Shown here: piece after piece, positions 1 through 9,049 of the stretch
How the letters are laid out: each line of letters begins with the position of its first letter
How positions within the stretch are numbered: the stretch's first letter is position 1
DNA from: Leptolyngbya sp. 'hensonii'
GTDB lineage: Bacteria; Cyanobacteriota; Cyanobacteriia; GCF-001939115
NCBI RefSeq assembly: GCF_001939115.1
Contig: NZ_MQTZ01000043.1
Span: 1 to 64,000 of the forward strand
Direction of reading: 5' to 3'
DNA: 64,000 bases
Translations under genes and position numbers: made by a program
Notes under the pieces: generated by a model
What the model was told of the DNA's origin: nothing
The model's input: only the letters and a program-made list of their open reading frames with translations
The model's database searches: none

Positions 1-708
1 ACTGAAGAAAGGGACACCCGCTTCTCCAGCGATCGCCTTGGCCAGCAGGGTTTTCCCAGTTCCTGGCGGCCCCACTAGCAGCACACCCTTGGGAATTTTG
101 GCTCCTACAGCCGTAAATCGCTCTGGCTTCTTCAGGAACGTCACCACTTCCTGCAGTTCTTCCTTGGCTTCTTCGATCCCCGCCACATCCTCAAACATGA
201 CGCCAGTTTTGGCCTCCATCTGGAAGCGGGCTCGGGATTTGCCAAAGCTCATCGCCTGCCCGGGACCACCAGGAACATTGCCAGAACGCCGGAACAGGAA
301 AAACAATCCAGTAATTAACAGAATGGGAAAAACCAGGTTACCCAACAGGCTCCAGATAGCACCATCATTACGAGGCGGATGGGAATCGAAACTGACATTG
401 CCATTCCGCAGTCTGGAGATCAATTCGGGTGCATTTCCAGGCAGGTCTACCCGCAACCGTTGCATCCGATTATCAATTTCTGGGTCGGTCGCTTCCACGA
501 TCGCCGTGCGACCACCATCGTAGAAGTCAACGCTGAGGACACGCCCAGCATCCAGATACTCCAGAAAACGACCATAGGTCATTCGAGTACTGGCGGTATT
601 TTTTGTCATTTCAGCGGGTGATGAGGAAAACGCACCCTGCCAGAGGAAAAAACCAATGACCAGGGCAGGTAGCATCCACAACAACACTGTTTTCCAGGAC
701 AGTTTCAT
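1..708 (-). CDS. ftsH: FtsH-type ATP-dependent zinc metalloprotease, N-terminal part (cut by window edge)
   Basis: Membrane AAA protease subunit. In cyanobacteria the FtsH2-type subunit pairs with FtsH3 in the thylakoid to degrade damaged D1 during photosystem II repair. The minus-strand reading frame from ATG at 708 runs off the left edge after about 236 codons. Visible in order: an N-terminal membrane helix, the lumenal/periplasmic FtsH extracellular domain, a second membrane helix followed by FFLFRRSGN, and the start of the AAA module with Walker A GPPGTGKT. The N-terminus ([14 protein letters not shown], then [17 protein letters not shown]) matches my memory of the Synechocystis Slr0228 (FtsH2) class rather than the FtsH at 25.3 kb. 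The protease domain with HEXXH lies outside the window. Confidence 0.93.
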   Translation of the reverse strand, partial: MKLSWKTVLLWMLPALVIGFFLWQGAFSSSPAEMTKNTASTRMTYGRFLEYLDAGRVLSVDFYDGGRTAIVEATDPEIDNRMQRLRVDLPGNAPELISRLRNGNVSFDSHPPRNDGAIWSLLGNLVFPILLITGLFFLFRRSGNVPGGPGQAMSFGKSRARFQMEAKTGVMFEDVAGIEEAKEELQEVVTFLKKPERFTAVGAKIPKGVLLVGPPGTGKTLLAKAIAGEAGVPFFS

Positions 709-1149
709 AAGTTAGCGGCCTCTATCTGTATAAAAACGGAGCGCGGGGGTAATCTGTGCTTCTTATCGTGTACCCTGGTTACGGAACCCGACCAGGGTGT
801 ACACAAATTCTTGATTTCTGAGAAGTCAACTTAACTAAATTTAACTTAATTATAAGGGTCAGGGCAATTCGTGTACATGGTTTTGCCGGGATGCTAAAAA
901 CAAGTCATCCAGCATGATAATTGTTGTGACGTTATCCCAAGTCAGATCTTGTTCCCTTCTCCATGCTTTGTCAGAGACATTTTTATAGAATGCCTGTGGC
1001 GCAAGTATGGATAGGAATGACCCGATATACCCATATAGATGGGTGTCACACCCAGTTTTACTCCGAATTGGGGGTAGAGACGATGCCCCATTCAGCAAGC
1101 AGCGGTTCAACTCAGTGAAAACTGCCATCAGCGAGGTCAATCATTCCCA
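709..1149. other. Intergenic region between divergent ftsH and parM-like genes
   Basis: About 440 bp with no supported gene. The half next to ftsH is AT-rich and probably carries the ftsH promoter. The region also holds a 93-codon minus-strand frame with a TTG start, which lacks recognisable domains or a convincing ribosome site and is not called. Confidence 0.5.
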
Positions 1150-2205
1150 ATGACTGCAAGACAGCCCTCATTTTCTTCTGGTAAGGTTCCCATTCTCAGT
1201 ATTGATCTGGGTCGGACTTCCACGAAAACTTGTGTCAGTCGTGACCCGGAAGAGGTCGTTCTGATTCCGGCAAATGTGGCCCATCTGACGGTGGAGCAGG
1301 TTCGTCGGGGTGGGTTTGAATCCCGCCTGACGGATCCGTTGCTGGATATCTGGCTGGAGTACCAAGGCAAAGGGTACGCGATCGGCCAGTTGGCTGCAGA
1401 CTTTGGGGCTAACTTAGGGGTGGGCCAATCCAAAGTTGAAGATGCTCTGATCAAAGCCTTTGCCTGTGTTGGCCACTTCGACCTGCAGGATGACATTGGA
1501 GTCGTCCTGGGGTTGCCTTACCATTCTCAGGAACAGTTCGATCGAGAAAAAGAATTGGTCATTGGTTTGCTGCGGTCTCCCCATGTGATGCACTATCGGG
1601 GCGAAACCGTAAGCATCAATATTCGGCAGGTCTGGGTGGTGCCGGAAGGCTACGGCAGCCTGATCTGGTGTGAAGCCCAACAAAAAGGTACAGCAGGGGC
1701 AGGCTTGATTGATTTATCTGTAGCTGTTGTAGACATCGGGCATCAAACCACAGACTTCATCATGGCCGATCGGTTCCGGTTTGCTCGAGGGGCTTCTAAG
1801 AGTGAACCCTTTGCCATGAACCAGTTTTATGATCAGGTGGCAGCCCAGATTAGGGGAGCGGACAGCCAATCGCTGCTCCTAATTGAAGCAGTGAACCGTC
1901 CGGAAGGAGAACGGTTTTTCCGGCCCCGAGGGGAATCGCGTCCCACCGATCTGGATGAAATTCTGCCCAGCCTGCGGAAGAGTTTTGCCCGCGAGTTATG
2001 TAGCCGTCTGGTCAATTGGTTGCCAGAGCGAACCACAGATGTCGTGGTCACAGGTGGCGGCGGTGAGTTTTTCTGGGAAGACTTACAGCTTCTCCTGAAA
2101 GAGGCCCACCTACAGGCTCACCTGGCCCAGCCCTGTCGGAAGGCCAATGCCCTAGGGCAATTTATTTATGGGCAAGTGCAGATGGCAGCAGCCAGCAGAG
2201 GATAA
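1150..2205 (+). CDS. ParM/StbA-like actin-family ATPase
   Basis: Actin-fold protein of 351 residues, the usual ParM/Alp size. The nucleotide-binding signatures are visible: phosphate-1 loop SIDLGRTSTK (residues about 17-26), phosphate-2 loop VVDIGHQTTDF (about 193-203) and adenosine motif VVTGGGGEFF (about 298-307). ParM proteins polymerise with ATP and push plasmids apart through a ParR adaptor bound to parC. The next gene, 36 bp downstream on the same strand, has an N-terminal ribbon-helix-helix-like segment and a long coiled coil, so the two look like a ParM/ParR-type pair. No plasmid replication genes are nearby, so the system is chromosomal and may be repurposed, for instance as a cytoskeleton. 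No strong Shine-Dalgarno precedes the start. Confidence 0.85.
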   Translation: MTARQPSFSSGKVPILSIDLGRTSTKTCVSRDPEEVVLIPANVAHLTVEQVRRGGFESRLTDPLLDIWLEYQGKGYAIGQLAADFGANLGVGQSKVEDALIKAFACVGHFDLQDDIGVVLGLPYHSQEQFDREKELVIGLLRSPHVMHYRGETVSINIRQVWVVPEGYGSLIWCEAQQKGTAGAGLIDLSVAVVDIGHQTTDFIMADRFRFARGASKSEPFAMNQFYDQVAAQIRGADSQSLLLIEAVNRPEGERFFRPRGESRPTDLDEILPSLRKSFARELCSRLVNWLPERTTDVVVTGGGGEFFWEDLQLLLKEAHLQAHLAQPCRKANALGQFIYGQVQMAAASRG

Positions 2206-2241
2206 TCCACAGCATAATAGGGCGAGTTAGGGCAGAATCAG

Positions 2242-3198
2242 ATGGCAGCACCAACCAAAAAGACCAGTAGTAAATCCGTTACCTTCAGCCAGGATGCAGC
2301 TGATCAGACCCTTCTGGCAGCGATCGAAGAAGAGATCTCGGATGGGCATTTTGCCAGCTTTAGTGAATTGTGCAAGCAGGCCCTCCAGTATTTTCTCTTT
2401 GAGGAGGAGACTCCTGCTGCAACAGATCCGACTCAGGTAGGCCAGACCCTGGCTCAGCTACAAAGCCAGTTCACTGGCCTGGGGCAGCAGATGGAGCAGA
2501 TGGAAGCTGAACTTAAGCAATCTCTCTCTAAACCTTCATCTGATTCAGTTTCAGATGAAGTATCCCATCTCACTCAGCAAATTAAGCAGATCGATACTCG
2601 CATCAGCCAGCAACTGACCCAACTGCAGCGACAATTGGATGATTTTGAGCCAGGAGCAGGCTCGGGGATCGATCCAAAGCAATTTCGCCAGTTGGAAAAC
2701 CAGATCAGTTATTTGACGCAGCAGATCGATCAAATCGATGGCAGCACGAATCAATTGCTCTCTCAGGTGGAAAACCTGACTGGTCTTGAACCCCGTGGTG
2801 GAGTAGACGCGGGATCAGATTCCTTGAGCCAGATCGAGGATCTGGTAACAGACCTGATGCGAAAAGTGGAGCAGATGGAAGCCAAGACCGATCGCTTCCT
2901 GGGGCAGCTCCAACAGGCGCTGGCAGAACCAGAAGTGGAGGAGGAGGATACGGAGGAGATCTCGCCCGAAGCGGAACTCCTGGAGCAGGTGGAGGTTCGT
3001 CTGGCTGAGTTACTTGATCGGCTGGAGCGGACGGTAACTAGTCGTGAGGCAGGGGCAGTGCGGGCCGCCCGGCGATCGGGGGTGGAGGAACCGGAGGATC
3101 TGCAGGAGTCTCTCGTGGAACCGGAGAAATCAGAAGCGGCGGATCAGGATGCCGATCCGTTGTTGAGCCGGTTCAGCGCCCTGTTGGAGGATTTCTAG
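2242..3198 (+). CDS. ParR-like adaptor: ribbon-helix-helix-type N-terminus plus long coiled coil
   Basis: 318 residues. Residues about 12-55 follow the ribbon-helix-helix pattern: a short strand around KSVTFSQ, then two helices with the FASFSELCKQALQYFL signature seen in ParR/CopG-like DNA-binding proteins. Residues about 65-265 are a Gln/Glu-rich coiled coil with repeated QLxxQL and QMEQMEAE heptads. The tail is acidic and ends in DPLLSRFSALLEDF, a candidate amphipathic helix. ParR proteins bind the ends of ParM filaments through a C-terminal peptide, so this tail is the likely contact, or a membrane anchor. The protein is much longer than plasmid ParR (about 110 residues) because of the coiled coil. 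Function is inferred from pairing with the actin gene 36 bp upstream. Confidence 0.65.
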   Translation: MAAPTKKTSSKSVTFSQDAADQTLLAAIEEEISDGHFASFSELCKQALQYFLFEEETPAATDPTQVGQTLAQLQSQFTGLGQQMEQMEAELKQSLSKPSSDSVSDEVSHLTQQIKQIDTRISQQLTQLQRQLDDFEPGAGSGIDPKQFRQLENQISYLTQQIDQIDGSTNQLLSQVENLTGLEPRGGVDAGSDSLSQIEDLVTDLMRKVEQMEAKTDRFLGQLQQALAEPEVEEEDTEEISPEAELLEQVEVRLAELLDRLERTVTSREAGAVRAARRSGVEEPEDLQESLVEPEKSEAADQDADPLLSRFSALLEDF

Positions 3199-3220
3199 AG
3201 ACGCGATTGATCGCGTCTTT
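3199..3220 (+). terminator. Intrinsic terminator after the parM/parR-like pair
   Basis: A perfect 8-bp stem (AGACGCGA/TCGCGTCT) with a 4-nt loop ends in a short T run. It starts one base after the stop codon. This palindrome type is common between cyanobacterial genes and may serve the convergent gene as well. Confidence 0.7.
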
Positions 3221-3244
3221 ACGGCAGGGGCGGATGGTGGAATA

Positions 3245-3826
3245 TCAGGGTTTGCTGGCCGGGCGACGGCGGGGACGACGCTTGCCAGAGCGCTCGGCTT
3301 TATCCCGTTCGTAGGCGATGAGCTTGCCATAGTGTTCGTGCTTGTTCAGATTCATGGACAGGAAAATATGCCGACGGGGATTAGTAAATCCTTTGCGGGT
3401 AAAGAACTTGATAGCAGGAATATTCTTGGGATCGGTGTCCATCAACATGATTCGGACCCCATCTTCGATCATGCGCTCCACAATCTTATCGACCAGCTTA
3501 TCCGCCACACCCCGACGTTGAAACTGGGGATTAACACCCAACCAGATGATGTAGCCATACATCCAGGAGGCTTTGCTGATCACCGTTCCCAGGATAAATC
3601 CGGCCATCTTGTCTTCTACTTCGGCAATCAGGCAATATTCTGGGTCTGTGTTGTAGAGACCAATGACTTCCCACTCATCCCAGATCCGATAGAGATAGGG
3701 GTATAAATCACTTCTGAAAAGTTCTTCCCCCAGATGGTAAACCGGAGCCAGGTCGTCAATTTCCATATCCCGGATATCAACAACAACGGGAGTCGGAGGG
3801 GTTTCATTGGATTCAGAGACGGTCAT
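3245..3826 (-). CDS. GNAT family N-acetyltransferase
   Basis: 193 residues. Acetyl-CoA binding motif A is visible as NPQFQRRGVADKLV (about residues 98-111), followed by NIPAIKFFTRKGF typical of RimI-like GNATs. The C-terminal 30 residues are very basic (KRRPRRRPASKP), suggesting nucleic-acid or ribosome association, which is inference. The substrate cannot be read from sequence. The gene is convergent with the parR-like gene and separated from it by a hairpin terminator. Confidence 0.85.
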   Translation of the reverse strand: MTVSESNETPPTPVVVDIRDMEIDDLAPVYHLGEELFRSDLYPYLYRIWDEWEVIGLYNTDPEYCLIAEVEDKMAGFILGTVISKASWMYGYIIWLGVNPQFQRRGVADKLVDKIVERMIEDGVRIMLMDTDPKNIPAIKFFTRKGFTNPRRHIFLSMNLNKHEHYGKLIAYERDKAERSGKRRPRRRPASKP

Positions 3827-3942
3827 CGCTTCAGCTCTTTCGATAACGCTTCAAACAGGTCTTACATCATTCCATTTATTGGGACAAGGTTGAGACAAGG
3901 CTCTAATGACGAATGACCTATAACAGATGACCCATAACTAAA

Positions 3943-4269
3943 CTAACCCATACCCAGGGTCTTTTTACTAAAAGCCTCCTGGTCCGGAAAGATTTCAAAA
4001 ATCCGATCCATGCTGGTCAATTCAAATAACATTTTGACCTGATCACTCACCGAGCTCAGACATAGCCTTTTACCAGCAGATCGGACTGCTTTCAGAATGA
4101 TGACTAAGGCTCCCAGACCGGAGCTGTCCATAAAGGTCACATCTTTAAGATCAATCAGGATGGTATCCGCCCCATCCTCTATAAAGGTATTGACTTCCTG
4201 ACGAAGCTGGCTGGCTGCGATACCATCCAGAATTCCTGAGGGTTGGGCAATTCTGATAGTAGAACTCAT
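3943..4269 (-). CDS. STAS-domain anti-sigma factor antagonist
   Basis: 108 residues covering one STAS domain of SpoIIAA/RsbV type. The phosphorylation-site motif is intact as FMDSSGLGAL, with Ser49 and Ser50 after Asp48. Family members bind an anti-sigma kinase when unphosphorylated, freeing a sigma factor. A matching kinase (13019-13450) and PP2C phosphatase (13454-15181) are in this window, but a partnership is only inferred. The start codon overlaps that of the divergent menC (shared CATG at 4267-4270). Confidence 0.88.
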   Translation of the reverse strand: MSSTIRIAQPSGILDGIAASQLRQEVNTFIEDGADTILIDLKDVTFMDSSGLGALVIILKAVRSAGKRLCLSSVSDQVKMLFELTSMDRIFEIFPDQEAFSKKTLGMG

Positions 4270-5269
4270 GAACCCACAAACTACGCACTATCGACTGGAA
4301 CTTCGTCCATACTACCGCCAATTTTGCCAACCCCTCACAACCAGTTATGGGTTATGGGCGGTTCGGGAAGGAATTTTGCTTCAGTTGAGGGATTCTGCCG
4401 ATCGTACCGGATACGGTGAAATTGCCCCTGTTCCCTGGTTTGGGACAGAAAGTCAGGCGGAGGCGTTAGCTTTCTGCCAACAGTTGCCGGAGATCTGGTC
4501 GATCGAAGCCCTGGCTACAGTCCCACCAAGTCTGCCAGCCTGCCAGTTTGGATTGCATGCAGCTCTGGAGGATCTGGAGTCGTCAACTGTCAGGACTGGG
4601 TCAGAGCCCCTATGGCCCAATCGTTGTAGTGGGCTACTGCCAGCCGGAGAAGCCGCGTTGCACACCTGGCCTTCCCTCTGGGCACAGGGCTATCGTACTC
4701 TGAAATGGAAAATTGCGGTGCAGTCTCACGTCCAGGAGATGGGGTTGTTTCGACAATTGCTGGCAGCCTTACCGAAGGGGACAACTCTCAGGCTGGATGC
4801 CAATGGGGGCTTAACCTGGCAACAGGCTACCCAATGGTTGGAATTGTGCGATCGGGCTCAGGTTGACTGGCCCCAGATCACGATCGAATTCCTGGAACAG
4901 CCTCTCCCGCCAGATGCCTTGGCCGAGTTGCAAGATCTGAGTCAGCGATATGTCACCCCCCTGGCCCTGGACGAATCAGTGGCTACCCTGTCTCAACTGC
5001 GAACTTGCTATGAGCGGGGCTGGCGGAGCATCGTTGTGATCAAACCCGCGATCGCCGGTTCCCCAGCAGAACTGCGGCAGTTTTTCCGGCAACATCCCCT
5101 GGATGCTGTCTTCTCCTCCGTGTTTGAGACTCCGATCGGTCAACAGGCGGGGTTGAGACTGGCCGCAGAGTTGGCCAATCCAGATCGAGCCCTTGGTTAT
5201 GGGGTCAATCACTGGTTTAATCAGGATGAATTCGGCGATGACATTGAGCGCCTATGGCAGACCCTTTAG
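4268..5269 (+). CDS. menC: o-Succinylbenzoate synthase
   Basis: Enolase-superfamily dehydratase of 333 residues that converts SHCHC to o-succinylbenzoate in phylloquinone (menaquinone-type) synthesis, supplying the quinone of photosystem I. Visible catalytic elements: KWK on the second strand of the barrel, metal ligands in RLDANGG, EFLEQPL and ALDESV, and the late lysine in VVIKPAIAGS. Its last 16 bp overlap menE, a translational-coupling arrangement. The start ATG lies within CATG, whose complement is the start of the divergent STAS gene, so menC must be initiated from within or upstream of that gene. Confidence 0.95.
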   Translation: MNPQTTHYRLELRPYYRQFCQPLTTSYGLWAVREGILLQLRDSADRTGYGEIAPVPWFGTESQAEALAFCQQLPEIWSIEALATVPPSLPACQFGLHAALEDLESSTVRTGSEPLWPNRCSGLLPAGEAALHTWPSLWAQGYRTLKWKIAVQSHVQEMGLFRQLLAALPKGTTLRLDANGGLTWQQATQWLELCDRAQVDWPQITIEFLEQPLPPDALAELQDLSQRYVTPLALDESVATLSQLRTCYERGWRSIVVIKPAIAGSPAELRQFFRQHPLDAVFSSVFETPIGQQAGLRLAAELANPDRALGYGVNHWFNQDEFGDDIERLWQTL

Positions 5270-6630
5270 CCCTGTTGCAGCAACGGGGGACAGATTGGCT
5301 GATGGTGGATGGCCGCGATCGACTGCTGGACCTAGTTGAACTCCGCCTCCGAGAAATTCAACAGCACGATCGAGAATCCTTGCCCCGTATCCTTCTGGCC
5401 GCAGCCGATCCGGTGCAGTTTGTGGCCGGATTTCTGGCTGCCTCTAGCGCCTGCAGTCCAGTGTTTCTCTGCAATCCCCACTGGGCTGCCCCAGAGTGGC
5501 AACAGATTCTCCCCCTGATCCAGCCTGATCTGGTTTGGACTGACTACAATGCGACTGCGATCGACCCTGTTCCCTCTGCCCCCCATCCCGCTCCCCCAGT
5601 GCCCCCTGGGACCATCCTCATCCCTACTGGGGGTTCCTCCGGCCAGATTCGTTTTGCCATCCATACCTGGGAAACACTCCTGGCTTCCGTGACCGGTTTC
5701 AGGAAGTACTTTCAGCTCCAGCAGGTCCATAGCCTCTGTGTCCTGCCGCTCTACCATGTCAGTGGCCTGATGCAGGTGATGCGGTCTTTCATTTCTGGTG
5801 GAACCCTGTTGGTACAGCCCTTCAAAACACTGCTCACCGATCCTGGAGCAATGCTCAATCCGGAAGCATTTTTTATCTCCCTGGTACCCACTCAGTTGCA
5901 ACGCAGTCTGGAACAGGAGGGGTTGCCAGGACTGTTGTCTCGATTTCAGGCTATTCTTCTGGGGGGGGGACCGGCCTGGCCCGAACTGCTGGCGCAGGCC
6001 AGACAATTGCAGCTTCCCCTGGCTCCTACCTACGGCATGACTGAAACAGCCTCCCAGGTGGCCACCCTGAAACCTTCCGACTTTCTGGCCGGGAGTAACA
6101 GTTGTGGTCGGGTGTTGCCCCAGGCTCACATCCAAATTCTGGACCCGGATGGAAAACCTCTAGAACCTGGGCAAACAGGGACGATCGTCCTGCAGAGCCA
6201 ATCTCTGGCCCTGGGATACTATCCCCAGCTCTGGCCAACCCGGCACTTTCAGACCGATGATCTGGGCTATTTCGATGCCACAGGCTATCTCCATGTCGTT
6301 GGACGCAGCAGCGACAAAATCATTACCGGGGGTGAAAATGTTTTTCCAGTCGAAGTTGAGGCCGTTTTACGGAAGACTGGCCTGGTACGGGATGTTTGTG
6401 TGATTGGGATCCCAGAGCAGCATTGGGGGGAAGTCGTCTGTGCCTTCTATGTTCCGACGGAATCAACCGTCAGTCAGCAACAGTTAAAGGCCGCGATCGC
6501 CCCCCAACTCAGCCCGTTCAAACAACCCAAACATTGGGTTGCCTTAGCCGAACTTCCCCGCAATCCCCAGGGAAAGCTCGATCGTAACGTCCTCCGCCAA
6601 ATGCCTAAAATACCCTCAGAACCCGATTGA
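5254..6630 (+). CDS. menE: o-Succinylbenzoate-CoA ligase
   Basis: ANL-superfamily acyl-CoA ligase of 458 residues that activates o-succinylbenzoate with ATP and CoA in phylloquinone synthesis. Visible motifs: P-loop PTGGSSGQIRF, the A5 motif PTYGMTETAS, the A7 aspartate in FQTDDLGYF, A8 hinge region RSSDKIITGGENVFP and the catalytic lysine region in PQGKLDRN. It overlaps menC by 16 bp, and its 3' end overlaps the convergent exported-protein gene by 26 bp. Confidence 0.95.
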   Translation: MADPLALLQQRGTDWLMVDGRDRLLDLVELRLREIQQHDRESLPRILLAAADPVQFVAGFLAASSACSPVFLCNPHWAAPEWQQILPLIQPDLVWTDYNATAIDPVPSAPHPAPPVPPGTILIPTGGSSGQIRFAIHTWETLLASVTGFRKYFQLQQVHSLCVLPLYHVSGLMQVMRSFISGGTLLVQPFKTLLTDPGAMLNPEAFFISLVPTQLQRSLEQEGLPGLLSRFQAILLGGGPAWPELLAQARQLQLPLAPTYGMTETASQVATLKPSDFLAGSNSCGRVLPQAHIQILDPDGKPLEPGQTGTIVLQSQSLALGYYPQLWPTRHFQTDDLGYFDATGYLHVVGRSSDKIITGGENVFPVEVEAVLRKTGLVRDVCVIGIPEQHWGEVVCAFYVPTESTVSQQQLKAAIAPQLSPFKQPKHWVALAELPRNPQGKLDRNVLRQMPKIPSEPD

Positions 6631-7492
6631 TCCCCGGTTCCGGGAAGTAAATGGCGGAATTATCGGTAGGGAAACGAGCCTGGTAGAGATTCACGGCCAG
6701 AGCATTGCGACCAATTTGGGCCACGCTGGCAGCCAGACGGATGGAACCCGACTCCGGTCCAGACCAATAGAGGAGGGACATATCTCTAGAATTGGCCAGG
6801 AGGCGGCGGGTCTGTCCAGGCCGTAACACCAACGGCCCCACCCGTCCAACCAGCTCAATCTGAATGGTCCTGGAGGTTCGATTGGTCACACTTAAGGAGA
6901 CAATCTGAGCCAGTTGTACCCGTCTGAGGCTGACACCATCCGGGGCGATGACACTGAGAGAACGGCCCTGGGCTACTTTCACCTCAGATTGCTCCGTCGG
7001 GATGGAAATGGTCTGGGCTAGGGTGGACGATCGGGAGGTCAGGCCAGCCTCCTGGCGCACCAGTTGCTGCATCGGTTGCCAGGTTTCTGCCTGGGCTTCT
7101 CTGGGATGTTCTGGGGCTAGGGGCGGCAGGGTGGGAGCAAGGTTCTCCCGGGCAGTAGCCAGCAATTGATCCGGCGCAGCCGCCTCCAGGGGAACAGGCT
7201 GGGGATCCGGTGGGAGAGAACGGACTGATGCCATCGGTATGGATGGGTCAGAATGCACCGATGGTCCGGCCTGACGATCCACAGAACCTGGCCAGCCCAG
7301 GTCCGATCGTTCTACCTCTGGCTGGCTGGTTGCGGCGATTAATTCCGATGGCGCGATCGAGTCCGTTGCTGTAGTCGGTGGGATGGGATGATCCTTGGGA
7401 ACATCTGCTCCCTCATGGGCAGTTGCTGCATGGTTCATACCCTGAGCTGTCAGGGCAGCCAGAGTCAGGACGGTCAGGCCCGAAATTCGCAT
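6605..7492 (-). CDS. Exported protein of unknown function
   Basis: 295 residues starting with a likely signal peptide (MRISGLTVLTLAALTAQG, cleavage near HAATA). Residues about 30-150 are Pro/Ala/Thr-rich and low in complexity. Residues about 165-295 form a compact domain with alternating hydrophobic stretches (VSLSVTNRTSRTIQIELVGRV, then LVLRPGQTRRL) that suggests a beta-sandwich. I do not recognise the family. A Shine-Dalgarno AGGGAA precedes the ATG. The 3' end overlaps menE by 26 bp. Confidence 0.75.
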   Translation of the reverse strand: MRISGLTVLTLAALTAQGMNHAATAHEGADVPKDHPIPPTTATDSIAPSELIAATSQPEVERSDLGWPGSVDRQAGPSVHSDPSIPMASVRSLPPDPQPVPLEAAAPDQLLATARENLAPTLPPLAPEHPREAQAETWQPMQQLVRQEAGLTSRSSTLAQTISIPTEQSEVKVAQGRSLSVIAPDGVSLRRVQLAQIVSLSVTNRTSRTIQIELVGRVGPLVLRPGQTRRLLANSRDMSLLYWSGPESGSIRLAASVAQIGRNALAVNLYQARFPTDNSAIYFPEPGINRVLRVF

Positions 7493-7586
7493 AAGTTTCC
7501 CTCACACCAGAAACGACAGTGATTTTCCCTCAGTCGTTCTTTAATACAGCGTTACGGCTGTCTGTCAGGATAAAACCTGCTGTAAT

Positions 7587-8165
7587 TTAGGCGAGCAACT
7601 TAGTCAGAACAGCAGTTAACCGGCCCCCCAAAGCCTGGACCGCCGCCTGCTGATCCGCATCCTTCAGGTGGCCCTGCTCGTCAAACGCCTGATGGGCACT
7701 GCCAATCGCCTTTTGATCTGGCAGGACCAGAACCCCAATATTGCCCAAAATGGAACGGACATGCACCAGCCCCCGCAATCCTCCCAGGCCGCCGGGGGAG
7801 GCACTCATCAGGACAGCCACCTTATCTCGATAGCAGGCCAGAGCGGGCTCCCCTTCCACAGGACGAGACGCCCAATCGATCGCATTCTTCAACATGGGTG
7901 TAATCGAACTGTTGTACTCCGGGCAGGCCAGTAGTAATCCCTGATGCGCCTTCATCATCGCTCTGAACTGCAGCACACTTTCTGGAAACCCTTCAGCCGC
8001 CTCCAAATCCTGGTCAAACAGGGGCATGGGGAAGTCCCGCAAATCCAGCTCAGTCACCTCTGCACCCGCTGTTCTGGCTCCCGCTGCGGCCACTCTCATT
8101 AGCTTTTTGTTGAATGAATCCTGACGGGCACTACCTGCAAAAGCGAGAATTCTGGGAATCGTCAT
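7587..8165 (-). CDS. NADPH-dependent FMN reductase family protein
   Basis: 192-residue flavodoxin-like reductase. Visible FMN-site motifs: AGSARQDSFNKKL near the N-terminus, PEYNSSITPMLKNAIDW in the middle and SASPGGLGGLRG after it. Relatives reduce quinones, azo dyes, chromate or ferric chelates with NAD(P)H, and the substrate here is unknown. GGAGGA lies upstream of the ATG. The gene stands alone between an exported protein and a Dam-like gene. Confidence 0.88.
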   Translation of the reverse strand: MTIPRILAFAGSARQDSFNKKLMRVAAAGARTAGAEVTELDLRDFPMPLFDQDLEAAEGFPESVLQFRAMMKAHQGLLLACPEYNSSITPMLKNAIDWASRPVEGEPALACYRDKVAVLMSASPGGLGGLRGLVHVRSILGNIGVLVLPDQKAIGSAHQAFDEQGHLKDADQQAAVQALGGRLTAVLTKLLA

Positions 8166-8226
8166 ATTTCCTCCAACCTTGGTTCTTTCAGTCCCTGCCC
8201 TTGATTAAAGCGCAATTGTCAGCTTT

Positions 8227-9045
8227 TCAGGCAGGATGACTGATGGTTCCAATTTCAGCAAACACCTGCTTAAACTGCTGCACCTCAGGCCCCAGGTAAA
8301 AGATGGCACTGCCCTGCCTGTAGCCCGGTTGAGGCTGTCCCTGGTGATTCAGAAATAGGACCGGTTCTTGTAAAAAACAGGCCGGAAACTGCTGCATCAG
8401 GGATTGGAACCATGGATGACCGACCTCCGCCTTGACCAGGGTGAGTGCTGCGGTTACCCGTTTTGCCTCATACTCGGCAATCAGTTTGTTGATCCAAGGC
8501 CCTGTTTTTCCCTGACCTGGTGGGTGGAGCCAGACGCGGCCCAGCCAGGGTTGGGATAACCCATTCTCCAGAGACGTGTAATATTGCATCGCCTGCACCC
8601 ATTGCTGTCCGATTTCATCAGTGGCCGGGTCCAGGTCAATCTCCCCCAGAATCAGGCGCACCCGTGCTATCAGGTCTGGGGAGGTGTATCGGGGGAGAAT
8701 CGATTTCTTGGCGGCGGTGTCAGACGATCGCAATTCCCTACGTTGCCATTGATCCAGCTTGACGGTTAATTCCCGGATGCGTTTCTGCAGCTTCTTGACC
8801 CGCCTTCCCCGCTCGATCGCAGCCATGGCTTCCTCAAGTGCTGGCCCCTGTATACTGAGATACTCCGTTTTCTTGCCATTAAAGATAGGCTTTCTAGATT
8901 TGAGGCGAGGGTATTTGTTTTTATGACTACCGGGCTTGGCCTGGGCAATCCAGCAGTCCATCAGAACCCTACCCTCCCGGTAAATCTCCGCCAGTTCTTG
9001 CTCCAGGGTAGCTAGTTCTGTTTTGAGTTCCTCTAGCTTCAACAT
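8227..9045 (-). CDS. Phage-type DNA N6-adenine methyltransferase-like protein with altered catalytic motif
   Basis: 272 residues. Residues 1-105 are helical and basic with heptads (LKLEELKTELATLEQEL at the start, KLQKRIRELTVKLDQW later). Residues about 119-265 resemble the phage Dam family: YTSPDLIARVRLILG, DLDPAT (137-142), YYTSLENGLSQPW, GRVWLHPPG. The family's catalytic NPPY/DPPY tetrapeptide is HPPG here (174-177), losing both the Asn/Asp and the aromatic residue, so activity is doubtful and a DNA-binding role possible. A 50-bp dyad sits directly upstream. Probably phage-derived. A non-methyltransferase function cannot be excluded. Confidence 0.7.
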   Translation of the reverse strand: MLKLEELKTELATLEQELAEIYREGRVLMDCWIAQAKPGSHKNKYPRLKSRKPIFNGKKTEYLSIQGPALEEAMAAIERGRRVKKLQKRIRELTVKLDQWQRRELRSSDTAAKKSILPRYTSPDLIARVRLILGEIDLDPATDEIGQQWVQAMQYYTSLENGLSQPWLGRVWLHPPGQGKTGPWINKLIAEYEAKRVTAALTLVKAEVGHPWFQSLMQQFPACFLQEPVLFLNHQGQPQPGYRQGSAIFYLGPEVQQFKQVFAEIGTISHPA

Positions 9046-9049
9046 AAAA

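Noticed and set aside
859-1140. 93-codon minus-strand frame between ftsH and the ParM-like gene
   Set aside because: Starts with TTG, no ribosome site, no recognisable domain, and it lies in a region expected to hold promoters.
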